Assembly (NCBI GenBank): GCA_964393115.1 | Contig: CAYMST010000020.1 | Coordinates: forward strand, 1-30,237 | Direction: 5' to 3' | DNA from: CAYMST01 sp964393115 | GTDB lineage: Bacteria > Bacteroidota > Bacteroidia > Cytophagales > Cyclobacteriaceae | Length of the DNA: 30,237 nt | Shown here: piece after piece, positions 16,375 to 24,170 of the stretch | Layout: the number at the start of each line of letters is the position of its first letter | How positions within the stretch are numbered: the stretch's first letter is position 1 | Translations under genes and position numbers: made by a program | The notes under the pieces: generated by a model | What the model was told of the DNA's origin: nothing | The model's database searches: none | What the model saw: only the letters and a program-made list of their open reading frames with translations

Positions 16375-16714
16375 GTTGACTGTCAAATTCAATAAAGCAA
16401 ACTAGAGGAATATTATGAATCGATTTCAGGGTATTTCCAGTCTTGTCAGTTGTTGAAAGTTGCTATGATTTAACTACCTAAACCTTGGACCGAAGAGAAA
16501 ATACATGGTCAGCTCCTTATCTGGTTGGCTTGCCTAAAGGTTCGTGATATACCTGTAAATTGTAATTTTTCGGAAGTAAAGTGTTTCCAATTATCTGTAG
16601 TTATTTGTAAATATTGACTTGTGTTAACTTGTTAATGTGATTTTTTTAAGCTTATTTGTGCTTTTGATAAGATGTTGTCAAAATAGTATTTATAAACTCA
16701 ATCAATTTCCATTT
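16375..16714 (+). other. Intergenic region before the GSCFA gene
   Basis: This 340-bp stretch holds no convincing gene. A 47-codon stretch without stops (about 16473-16616, starting LPKPWTEEKIHG) has no start codon and no recognised motif. The reading frame of the next gene is open from a GTG at 16637, but residues before the ATG at 16715 do not resemble the family. No terminator with a U-tract is visible after the FAD monooxygenase. Confidence 0.4.
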
Positions 16715-17683
16715 ATGAGTCAATTTAGAACAAGACTTGTAATAGAGGAGAACATGGATAAAATCAACTATCATAGTAAGTTACTGTGTATAGGGTCAGA
16801 CTTTACCATGGATATAGCCTCTTGCCTTCGACGTTACGGATTTACCTATAAAGCAAATCCATTCGGTACGATTTATAATCCTATTTCGGTATTTAAACTT
16901 CTGAATATTGCCGCTAATAGTAATTCGATTGACGAAAATCTTATTACGGAGACTAACGGTGTATGGAATCATTACGACTTCCACTATCAACTGTCATCAA
17001 CCACGCGAAATGGATTAATGTCAGATTTGGCCGTTGCGGTGAGTCAAACGAACAGTTACCTAAAGGAGACTGATTTTTTATTTGTGAGCATGGGATCGGC
17101 ATTTGCCTATCGATATAATAACGAAAGCTACGTGGCCAACTGTCATAAGTCCAATCCTTTTTTATTCGATAAGGTCTTATTGACTCCTGAAGAGATCGTG
17201 GAAGAGTACCGAAAAGTGTATCCTGCCATTGAAAACATCAAGAATGTCATCTTTGTGATTAGCCCAATCCTGTTTTCGGGAGATTCAATTGCGGTAAACA
17301 TGGTGAGTAAGTCAGTATTGCGGCTGGCATGTCATATGTTACTGGATGAGTTTCCGAATACGCGTTATTTCCCGGCCTATGAGATTCTATATCATGACTT
17401 GAGAGATTATAGATTTTATCATAAAGACCTTATTCACCCAAATGACATTGCCATGGAATATATTTTCGAGCGATTTGTTGAGGGATATGTTGTCAAGGAT
17501 CTTCACGAAGGCATTCAAAAGGCAAATGATATTATACAGTCTTTAGCTCAATTGCCCTATAATCCTCAAAGTCAGATTTTTCAACAACATTTAAACGAGG
17601 CCATTACTCAACTCGATCAGCTGAATTTGGCTATGGATATAAAGCATATCAAAGAAAAACTAAGTGTCGAGTTGCTCAACTAG
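16715..17683 (+). CDS. GSCFA-family protein with divergent signature motifs
   Basis: The protein has 322 residues from the ATG at 16715. This start matches the family N-terminus (MSQFRTRLVIEE...KINYHSKLL); an upstream GTG at 16637 is less likely. The domain order fits GSCFA/SGNH-like proteins: motif I GSDFT at 27-31, RYGFTYKANPFGTIYNPISV, VANCHKSNPF, FVISPILFSGDS, then YFPAYEILYHDLRDYRFYHKDLIHPNDIAMEYIFERF-type block V (His241). In the family motif I is GSCFA; here Cys and Ala are Asp and Thr, while Ser28 is kept. The usual SPVRH block lacks its His (SPILF). GSCFA proteins are thought to be secreted or cell-wall hydrolase-like, but the biochemistry is little known. This copy may have altered activity. 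Confidence 0.82.
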   Translation: MSQFRTRLVIEENMDKINYHSKLLCIGSDFTMDIASCLRRYGFTYKANPFGTIYNPISVFKLLNIAANSNSIDENLITETNGVWNHYDFHYQLSSTTRNGLMSDLAVAVSQTNSYLKETDFLFVSMGSAFAYRYNNESYVANCHKSNPFLFDKVLLTPEEIVEEYRKVYPAIENIKNVIFVISPILFSGDSIAVNMVSKSVLRLACHMLLDEFPNTRYFPAYEILYHDLRDYRFYHKDLIHPNDIAMEYIFERFVEGYVVKDLHEGIQKANDIIQSLAQLPYNPQSQIFQQHLNEAITQLDQLNLAMDIKHIKEKLSVELLN

Positions 17684-17860
17684 GTTCCGTTTTTCAGAGC
17701 CTAGCCAAGTCTTGTGTCAGTTTTGAAGGGACTTTGAAAGGTCAATGCTACCTAACGAGAAAAGGTTTATGTCATGAAATCCATGCGATAGTCTTAGTTC
17801 GGATGACGTATTATTGGGTTTTAAATCAGCTGGTATTAAAAGGTGATGAGTCTTTACATA

Positions 17861-17907
17861 GCGTGGAAACACTTTTATCAAATAGCTTGATAGAAGTGTT
17901 TCCGCGC
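17861..17907. terminator. Long hairpin between converging genes
   Basis: A 21-bp stem (17861-17881 with 17887-17907) has only two G-U type wobbles on the plus strand and a 5-base loop. It sits between the 3' ends of the GSCFA gene and the pnt operon, 23 bp past the pntB stop. No U-tract follows on either strand, so a role as a bidirectional transcript end or RNA stabiliser is inferred from position and stem strength. Confidence 0.5.
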
Positions 17908-17929
17908 TTAATCAAATAAAAAATATCAG

Positions 17930-19321
17930 TTACATGGACTTGACTTCGTCCACTAGCTTCTGAATAGATTCTTTGGCATCTCCAAATAGCATTTTTGTCT
18001 TATCATGGAAGAATAGCGGGTTTTGAATTCCAGCATATCCTGATCGCATACTTCTCTTTAAAACCACTACATTTTCTGCTTCCCAGACTTTTAAAACAGG
18101 CATGCCATAAATAGAGCTGGATGGATCATCTTCAGCAGAAGGATTAACGACATCGTTGGCACCTACTACCACTACTACGTCAGCTTTGGCGATAAAATCA
18201 TTAGCCTCTTCGAGATCCAGTAGCTTAGGATACGGAACGTCAGCCTCAGCCAATAATACATTCATATGTCCTGGCATTCGCCCCGCAACAGGATGAATAG
18301 CGTACCTTACTTCTACGCCGTTGGCTTCCAGTAAATCGTCCAGTTCCTTACAAATCTTTTGTGCTTGTGCCACGGCAAGCCCGTAACCAGGTACAAAAAC
18401 CACTGATTTGGAATAGAATAACTGAATGGCCGTGTCATTAGTGGAGGACTCTTTGACCACCAGATCACCTTGTGCTTTTCCTCCCGCTGAAGTGCTAGCC
18501 CCAAACCCTCCAATCAGGACGTTAATCAAGGAGCGGTTCATCGCTTGGCACATCATAATGGTTAGGATCGTTCCAGACGCTCCAACCAGTATTCCACCTA
18601 CAATCATTAGGTTATTGGAATAAATAAACCCCGCAGCGGCAGCGGATAATCCAGTAAATGAGTTGAGCAATGATATCACCACTGGCATGTCGGCACCACC
18701 AATTGGCGCAACAAACGAAAAACCATATACCAAGGTAAGTCCCATCAAGATAAGAGCATTGGCATTGGTCAGTTGACCTTCGACCATAAGGATATACGAT
18801 GTAAACCCAATGATTCCGGCCAGAATAATTAAGTTGAGGATGTTATGTCCTGGAAAAGTTACTCTACTGTCGTTGACAATACCTTGTAGTTTACCATACG
18901 CCAGTAAGCTCCCTGTAAAGGCAATTCCACCTATTATCAAGGCCAGAATGGTAACCGTCGGCTCTCCTGATGTCATGGCAGAACCGTTATCTCTTAGTTC
19001 CACCATAGCCAAAGCTACAGCACAGGCCCCTCCAAGTCCATTAAAAATGGATACAAGCTGTGGCATGTCTGTCATTTGAACCTTTTTTGCTGATACTAGC
19101 CCAATTACGGATCCAATCATTAAGGCTCCAAATACCCAGCCATAATTGTTAGAGGCCTCCGCTAAAGGAGATATCATGGAAGCCACAATGCCAAGTCCCA
19201 TACCAACAGCACTGAGCATATTCCCATGTCTGGAGGAATTAGGATGACTTAATCGCTTGAGCCCAATCACGAACAAAACTGTTCCGGTTAGGTATAAAAT
19301 ATCTATTAATGTATGATTCAT
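17930..19321 (-). CDS. pntB: NAD(P) transhydrogenase subunit beta
   Basis: The protein has 463 residues, normal length for PntB. The N-terminal ~270 residues are a membrane domain with many helices (dII). The C-terminal domain dIII binds NADP(H): FVPGYGLAVAQAQ, IHPVAGRMPGHMNVLLAEAD, VVVVGANDVVNPSAEDDPSS and VVLKRSMRSGYAG are all family signatures. The enzyme moves protons across the inner membrane while transferring hydride from NADH to NADP+. The gene is last in the pntAA-pntAB-pntB operon, starting 24 bp after pntAB. A long hairpin follows it. Confidence 0.97.
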   Translation of the reverse strand: MNHTLIDILYLTGTVLFVIGLKRLSHPNSSRHGNMLSAVGMGLGIVASMISPLAEASNNYGWVFGALMIGSVIGLVSAKKVQMTDMPQLVSIFNGLGGACAVALAMVELRDNGSAMTSGEPTVTILALIIGGIAFTGSLLAYGKLQGIVNDSRVTFPGHNILNLIILAGIIGFTSYILMVEGQLTNANALILMGLTLVYGFSFVAPIGGADMPVVISLLNSFTGLSAAAAGFIYSNNLMIVGGILVGASGTILTIMMCQAMNRSLINVLIGGFGASTSAGGKAQGDLVVKESSTNDTAIQLFYSKSVVFVPGYGLAVAQAQKICKELDDLLEANGVEVRYAIHPVAGRMPGHMNVLLAEADVPYPKLLDLEEANDFIAKADVVVVVGANDVVNPSAEDDPSSSIYGMPVLKVWEAENVVVLKRSMRSGYAGIQNPLFFHDKTKMLFGDAKESIQKLVDEVKSM

Positions 19322-19345
19322 TAGTGTCTTAAAATCTATTGGTGA

Positions 19346-19654
19346 TTACTTCTTTTTCTTGAACATGTCCAGCATACGACCCGTAACAGCGAACCCTCCG
19401 ACGACGTTGATCATACCAAGAATGACGGCTAATGAGCCTAGAATGAGGCTGGTTAGGTTATCTGAATCTGTTTGGCGAATAAACAATATCGCTCCAATGA
19501 TGACGACACCACTAATGGCGTTGGCACCGGACATCAGCGGTGTATGTAGGACAGTAGGAACCTTGGATATTAGCTCAAAACCAAGAATGATAGTAAATAT
19601 CAACAGGTAGATGAATAACAGATTATCTTTTATTAAGTCAAATATTTCAGTCAT
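19346..19654 (-). CDS. pntAB: NAD(P) transhydrogenase subunit alpha, membrane part
   Basis: The protein has 102 residues and three transmembrane helices. The sequence LISKVPTVLHTPLMSGANAI is the hallmark of the C-terminal part of PntA, which forms part of the proton channel together with PntB. In enteric bacteria this part is fused to the NAD-binding domain; here it is a separate gene, as in Rhodospirillum rubrum. It starts 8 bp after pntAA and precedes pntB, so all three are co-transcribed. A Lys-rich tail ends the protein. Confidence 0.95.
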   Translation of the reverse strand: MTEIFDLIKDNLLFIYLLIFTIILGFELISKVPTVLHTPLMSGANAISGVVIIGAILFIRQTDSDNLTSLILGSLAVILGMINVVGGFAVTGRMLDMFKKKK

Positions 19655-19662
19655 GATATAGG

Positions 19663-20736
19663 TTATTTAGTAATTAAGGATTCGGAAATAATTGGATTTT
19701 CCAGGTCTAAAACGATTTCACCGTCTTTCACTAAGATTTTCAAAAAATTCACCAAGTTATTGGCGAATAGGGTAGAGGCATCTTGAGGCATTTGATCCGC
19801 TAAGTTTGAATTGCCAATAATTGTAACCCCTTTGTGGGTAACCACTTCGTTATCCACGGAAAGCTCGCAGTTGCCACCTGTAGAGGAGGCTAAGTCTACA
19901 ATGACAGAGCCAGCTTGCATATGTTCTACCGTTTCTTGCGTGACCAGTGTTGGAGCTTTTCGTCCACGTACCTGAGCCGTGGTAATAATGATATCTGCCT
20001 TCTCAGATTTTTCTTTTACAATTTGTCGTTGCTTTTGAAGAAACTCCTCTGACTGCTGAACGCCATACCCTCCGGCACCTTTGTCTTCAGCGGCACCTTC
20101 TACTTCGATAAACTTTGCACCGAGACTTTCTACTTCTTCCTTTGAAGCACTTCGGGTGTCAAATGCCTCTACTATTGCTCCCAATCGCTTTGCTGTGGCT
20201 ATCGCTTGCAATCCAGCGACAGCCGCTCCGAGCACCAGAACTTTAGCTGGTTTAATAGTACCTGCTGCAGTTGACATCATAGGCATATATCTAGGTAGGT
20301 AGTTACAGGCGGTTAGGACTGCTTGGTAGCCTGCAATTGATGCCATGGACGACAATACGTCCATTGACTGAGCAATGGTCGTTCTGGGAATCATGTCATA
20401 GCTAAATGCAGCTAAGCCCAGTTCTTTGAGTTCGTCGATGATGGTTTTGTCCGAAAACGGTTGAAAACCAGAAAACACATACTTATTACGTGAGATCTCT
20501 TGAAGAACCTCCTTGTCCGGTTTCGAAACGAATGCGATTAGCGAGGAAGAGGCGATTACCTCGTTCCGCGTTTGGATAGTTGCTGAGCCTTCGAAGTCTT
20601 TGTCGGAGAAATGGGCGTTATGGCCTGCTCCAGATTCGATAAGTACCTCCACACCAATAGCTTTTAGTTTTTTGGCAGCACTAGGTGTCATGGCAATGCG
20701 ATTGCCATTAGGCTCATTCAGAATGCCTAATTTCAT
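19663..20736 (-). CDS. pntAA: NAD(P) transhydrogenase subunit alpha, NAD(H)-binding part
   Basis: The protein has 357 residues and corresponds to domain dI. The RQD loop known from Rhodospirillum rubrum is present with correct spacing: Arg118, Gln123, Asp126 in PRTTIAQSMDVLS. The Rossmann motif VLVLGAAVAGLQAIA (GAAVAG at 170-175) binds NAD(H), and an acidic residue follows in IVEAFDTRSA. It lacks membrane helices, which are in the next gene. It is the first gene of the operon and has its own promoter match upstream. This dI shares its fold with alanine dehydrogenase, but the following genes exclude that reading. Confidence 0.96.
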   Translation of the reverse strand: MKLGILNEPNGNRIAMTPSAAKKLKAIGVEVLIESGAGHNAHFSDKDFEGSATIQTRNEVIASSSLIAFVSKPDKEVLQEISRNKYVFSGFQPFSDKTIIDELKELGLAAFSYDMIPRTTIAQSMDVLSSMASIAGYQAVLTACNYLPRYMPMMSTAAGTIKPAKVLVLGAAVAGLQAIATAKRLGAIVEAFDTRSASKEEVESLGAKFIEVEGAAEDKGAGGYGVQQSEEFLQKQRQIVKEKSEKADIIITTAQVRGRKAPTLVTQETVEHMQAGSVIVDLASSTGGNCELSVDNEVVTHKGVTIIGNSNLADQMPQDASTLFANNLVNFLKILVKDGEIVLDLENPIISESLITK

Positions 20737-20787
20737 AAATGATCAGAATTATGATAAGTCAAATTGGTGCTCGACAAACAGTTGGTC

Positions 20788-20801
20788 CGTTTGATCAAAC
20801 G
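20788..20801. promoter_or_regulatory. 14-bp palindrome at the pnt transcription start
   Basis: cgtttgatcaaacg is a perfect palindrome just downstream of the pnt -7 element, near the predicted transcript start and 52 bp before the pntAA ATG. It could be an operator controlling the operon. The alternative is a short 5'-end hairpin. Confidence 0.4.
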
Positions 20802-20805
20802 CGCG

Positions 20806-20835
20806 CAAAGTTGAGATAATTTATGAGTAATGCAA
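20806..20835 (-). promoter_or_regulatory. Promoter of the pnt operon
   Basis: On the minus strand a TTG (20835-20833) is followed after 19 bp by CAACTTTG (20813-20806). This fits the Bacteroidota -33/-7 pattern TTG-N19-TAnnTTTG with one mismatch at the first base of the -7 box. The predicted start lies about 65 bp before pntAA. Confidence 0.6.
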
Positions 20836-20934
20836 ATGAGTCTTCATATGTTAAAAAGTCATTTAAAATGGTGGGAGGCAAATGCATAGAGATTGTTTTC
20901 AAATAGGTAAATCAAAGATGGTCTGAAAGGCATA

Positions 20935-20965
20935 TTGTTAATCATTCGAATTCACTTTAATTTTG
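20935..20965 (+). promoter_or_regulatory. Promoter of the Lys-rich outer-membrane protein gene
   Basis: TTG at 20935-20937, 20 bp spacing, then TAATTTTG at 20958-20965 match the Bacteroidota -33/-7 consensus exactly. The expected transcript start is within a few bases of the GTG at 20970, so the message may be leaderless. Confidence 0.65.
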
Positions 20966-20969
20966 CCTT

Positions 20970-22691
20970 GTGATACTGAGAACGATAATTTTAATTTTAC
21001 TATTTGTAGGCTCTTACGACAACTGGAGTCAAGTGCGCACCGTGAGGTCCGTGCCTCTGAATTATACTATTGACTTAGCTGATCCGTTGAAGCAGGCTAA
21101 AAGTGATGTTAAGAAAGCAAAAGGAAAGCCAAAAGAGGTCCGAAAGAAGCTTAAAAAGGACGCTAAAGAGAAGCTAAGGCAAGAAAAACAAAAGAGACTT
21201 GGGTTAAATCGTTTGTATGCAAACAAACTTGATAGCTTACGTGGGATCAGAGAGGCTAAGGTTAAAAATAGCATTAAGAATAAAGCACAAGAGTATGTGG
21301 CAAATGGCCAAAATACTGACTTGGAATCTTTACCCATATCGAATAAGGACAAAAAAAGATTGAAAAGATTAAAGGATGCTTATGGACAATATGATTTCCT
21401 GGGTAATGCTGAAAGTCGAGATTCAATTGCTTTAACCAAAGCAGGACAACAAACAAAAGCGGTTTTAGGCAAGCAAAATGAATTCAATAAGCTCAATGCA
21501 GAAGTCTTAGAAAATGCCGAGCAACTAGGTTTTGCAGATTCCATCGGTAGCTTCAATTTATGGGATAAAATCAAAAGCGAAGAAGACTCAATTGTTTTAA
21601 AGAAAGCCAAGCAAAAGTGGAATGAGGTTGTGAAAGATCATGAAGATCTAAACAAATCTAGGAGGAAGGTTCACCAAGAAACGAAAGGTATAAAGCAACC
21701 GGATTCCACAAATCTCAAGAAGTTGAAGCGTTGGAAAGGTAATAAGAAGACTGCGGTAGAGAAGTTGAAGGCATCTAAAGAAATAAAAAAGCTGAAAAAG
21801 AAGCTGATAAAGAATGACTTATTAGACAGCGCTTTATTTAATCCCACAAAGGGCTTTGACAAAACGGAGTTAGATTCCTTGATAAGTTGGTCAAATGATA
21901 GCACAAAGTCAGCAGCTGAAAGGTACGTGAATCAGTATACCGGTGTGGCTACTAGGGCATATGAAAGTAAGTTGAATAAAGAGTTAGGAGGGGGCGAATG
22001 GGCCAAAAACTTACCACAGTCAAATTCGGATCTCGGTAATGCCCGAAATGCGCTGACCCCCAAAGAAATTGAGAATTTACGTAGCATGAGGCAAGGAAAA
22101 CTAGACAGAACCGCGCTTGATGAGTATAAAAAGCCGTACGTAGACCACTTCGCTGGAAAAGAGGAGCAACTAGATAAAGCGGCATTAGTATTAGAAAAGG
22201 CGAGAAAGAAAAAAAGTAATATGGATGTCGTGAAAGATATACTTGATCAAGACACGGCAAGTCATAAACAGAAGAATTTTAAGGAAAAACTTGATTTTGG
22301 TGGGTTTGTGACTTTTACAAACCGAGAGGGTCTTGGCATTATTGCCTCCCCATTTGTTAGTTATGCGCTTACAGGTAAATTTTCTGTAGGAATTGGTGGT
22401 TACTATGAAAGGTCCAGTGATAAAAAAGCAATAGGGTACATGACTTTCTTACAATATCGATTGCCTCGTTCCTTCTTTTTGCACTCAGAATATCAATTCA
22501 TAGATGGGCAGATTGAACAGCAAAACGCAATCTCCTCAGCGTTTGATTTTCAGACAGATACCTATTTCGTGGGGCTAGGACGAACTTTGGATATTAAAAA
22601 CGGGTTTAAATCGAACATTCTATTGTTATACAGGCTGGGAGAAGATCATCGATCGAATCGTTGGGATCTCCGGGTTGGCTTTTCATTTTAA
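20970..22691 (+). CDS. Secreted Lys-rich coiled-coil protein with C-terminal outer-membrane beta-domain
   Basis: The protein has 573 residues. A GTG start is used: no ATG exists in frame until far into the protein, and the residues after the GTG form a signal peptide (ILRTIILILLFVGS) ending near WSQ. Residues about 35-430 are strongly Lys/Glu/Ala-rich with long predicted helices (VKKAKGKPKEVRKKLKKDAK) and should form coiled coils in the periplasm. Residues about 435-573 are beta-strand-like with alternating hydrophobics (FGGFVTFTNREGLGIIASPF, FFLHSEYQFIDG) and end in an aromatic residue (RVGFSF), as outer-membrane barrel proteins do. I do not recognise the family. It may tether the outer membrane to the inner layers or help assemble envelope proteins. 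The promoter match overlaps the start region, giving little or no leader. Confidence 0.78.
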   Translation: MILRTIILILLFVGSYDNWSQVRTVRSVPLNYTIDLADPLKQAKSDVKKAKGKPKEVRKKLKKDAKEKLRQEKQKRLGLNRLYANKLDSLRGIREAKVKNSIKNKAQEYVANGQNTDLESLPISNKDKKRLKRLKDAYGQYDFLGNAESRDSIALTKAGQQTKAVLGKQNEFNKLNAEVLENAEQLGFADSIGSFNLWDKIKSEEDSIVLKKAKQKWNEVVKDHEDLNKSRRKVHQETKGIKQPDSTNLKKLKRWKGNKKTAVEKLKASKEIKKLKKKLIKNDLLDSALFNPTKGFDKTELDSLISWSNDSTKSAAERYVNQYTGVATRAYESKLNKELGGGEWAKNLPQSNSDLGNARNALTPKEIENLRSMRQGKLDRTALDEYKKPYVDHFAGKEEQLDKAALVLEKARKKKSNMDVVKDILDQDTASHKQKNFKEKLDFGGFVTFTNREGLGIIASPFVSYALTGKFSVGIGGYYERSSDKKAIGYMTFLQYRLPRSFFLHSEYQFIDGQIEQQNAISSAFDFQTDTYFVGLGRTLDIKNGFKSNILLLYRLGEDHRSNRWDLRVGFSF

Positions 22692-22793
22692 CTCAAGACC
22701 ATTGAAATTGAATGATATTGTATTCAGGTTGCTCTTATTTGTCAAAAGATAAGTTTTACCGGATAAAACATTAGTTAATTTCGATAGGTAAAA

Positions 22794-22824
22794 TTGGTGG
22801 TTTAGGCATTGAGCGTTAATTTTG
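22794..22824 (+). promoter_or_regulatory. Promoter of the OmpH/Skp-like gene
   Basis: TTG at 22794-22796, 20 bp spacing, then TAATTTTG at 22817-22824, an exact -7 consensus match. The start codon lies 25 bp further on. Confidence 0.62.
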
Positions 22825-22848
22825 TAATTATTTTAACAATTAACAAAC

Positions 22849-23391
22849 ATGAAATTAAATAACGTTAACCTCGGACTAGCCATTTTAGCAACACTTCTGG
22901 CTATATTTTCTACGATATCAGTACTCACAAAAGAGACCAAAGTGGCTTACGTTGATTCAGTAAAGCTAATGGACGGCTATGATGGGATGAAGAAGGCAAG
23001 AGAAGCGTATAAAAAGAAAGCTAGTCAGTGGCAGGCAAATGTAGACACACTAACCAAGGAGGTACAACTCGCTATAATGGATTACGAGAAACAGGTGTCC
23101 AAAATGACAAAGAAAGAACTTTCGTTGACCAAAGAGGTGATCAAGAACAAGCAAGAAAAACTGGCCAACTATCAAAGAGCTATTCAAAGTAAAGCCCAAC
23201 AGGAAGATGCAGAAATGACCCAGCAGGTGCTAACGAGGGTGAATGGGTTGATTAAAGATTATGGTAAGGCGAATGGCTACCAGGTTATTTTTGGAGCTAA
23301 TGGTTCTGGAAATATTATTTATGCTGTTGATGCTATGGATATAACTGACGAAGTACTAAAGGTGCTGAACAGCGATTATAACGGACTTTAG
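22849..23391 (+). CDS. OmpH/Skp-family periplasmic chaperone-like protein
   Basis: The protein has 180 residues. An N-terminal hydrophobic segment (LAILATLLAIFSTISVL) is a signal anchor or uncleaved signal. AYVDSVKLMDGYDGMKKARE is the typical start of the OmpH domain, followed by a long Lys/Gln-rich coiled coil (50-125) forming the Skp 'tentacles' and the closing segment GYQVIFGANGSGNIIYAVDA. Skp-like proteins hold unfolded outer-membrane proteins in the periplasm. The segment before the coil is shorter than in many homologues. Its place between a putative outer-membrane protein and a giant secreted protein suggests a dedicated chaperone, which is inference; a general housekeeping copy elsewhere would be expected. 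Confidence 0.85.
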   Translation: MKLNNVNLGLAILATLLAIFSTISVLTKETKVAYVDSVKLMDGYDGMKKAREAYKKKASQWQANVDTLTKEVQLAIMDYEKQVSKMTKKELSLTKEVIKNKQEKLANYQRAIQSKAQQEDAEMTQQVLTRVNGLIKDYGKANGYQVIFGANGSGNIIYAVDAMDITDEVLKVLNSDYNGL

Positions 23392-23415
23392 TTCCTTCTT
23401 CTATAAACTCAGTTT

Positions 23416-24087
23416 ATGGTGTCCATGAGAACTATGTGTAGGTTGAAAAGTATATTCGGCTACTTTATTTTGACAATTATTTTATCCGCATGTGCAGCAA
23501 ATTTTGCGGATGAGCAGGGGATAAAAGACTATGTGCTTGATGAAGATAACGGATTAGTTAAATCGAGAAAAATAGGTGACTTTTCGTCGAAGTTGACCTA
23601 TCGACCATCAGATTTGTTTATTGCGCAAGAACTGGACGGTATTACTTCAGATAAAGATAGTTCGTATGCTCAAAACGTTAACCAGTTACTCAACAAGTAC
23701 AAGGACTATTATTACTTTGTTTGGGAAGTCTCCTATTCCACAGATCAAGGAGAACATGAAGCGTTATACACGACTGGGAGAGAAGGATTTAGTGAAGTAC
23801 TACAGCGACTATCGTTTCGAATGCATGAATATGCCAACTTAACGAGTAGTGCGAATGATACTATTCCGGTAGCAGATGCGATTTTCCCCAGGACGTATGG
23901 TATGGGCTCAGCGTCCACTATATTAATGGTATATGCCAAGAAAAACTTAGACCCGGAAGCAAAGTGGATTTCAATCAACATTAATGAGTTAGGTCTTGGA
24001 CTTGGCGATCAGAAATTTCGATTTTCGGTTGAGCACATGGAGGATGTTCCAAGATTGAAACGCTTAAAGCGTTTTTTGAATAATTAG
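23416..24087 (+). CDS. Hypothetical lipoprotein
   Basis: The protein has up to 223 residues; three in-frame ATGs (23416, 23425, 23434) are possible starts. The signal ends in the lipobox LSAC (Cys26 from the first ATG), followed by Ala-Ala-Asn-Phe, so it is lipid-anchored, probably in the outer membrane. The mature part is mixed alpha/beta without a motif I recognise (YYYFVWEVSYSTDQGEHEAL, WISININELGLGLGDQKF). It lies 24 bp after the OmpH/Skp-like gene and is probably in the same transcript. It is followed 83 bp later by the giant Rhs-like gene. Confidence 0.78.
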   Translation: MVSMRTMCRLKSIFGYFILTIILSACAANFADEQGIKDYVLDEDNGLVKSRKIGDFSSKLTYRPSDLFIAQELDGITSDKDSSYAQNVNQLLNKYKDYYYFVWEVSYSTDQGEHEALYTTGREGFSEVLQRLSFRMHEYANLTSSANDTIPVADAIFPRTYGMGSASTILMVYAKKNLDPEAKWISININELGLGLGDQKFRFSVEHMEDVPRLKRLKRFLNN

Positions 24088-24170
24088 ACTTTTTAACGAA
24101 TTACTGTTGACAGCACTTCATTATTTGTAATAAATACTGAAAAGCGTGATGTCTATTTACCTCTAGTTTT

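Noticed and set aside
16473..16616. 47-codon open stretch before the GSCFA gene
   Set aside because: It lacks a start codon and any recognisable motif; it may be a remnant but cannot be supported.
17734..17919. ORF of 61 codons between the GSCFA gene and pntB
   Set aside because: Its end consists of the long hairpin, and the translated sequence has no recognisable feature.
21062..22260. Several Phe/Ser/Leu-rich minus-strand ORFs inside the Lys-rich gene
   Set aside because: They are the expected antisense of Lys/Glu/Ala codons and have no independent support.
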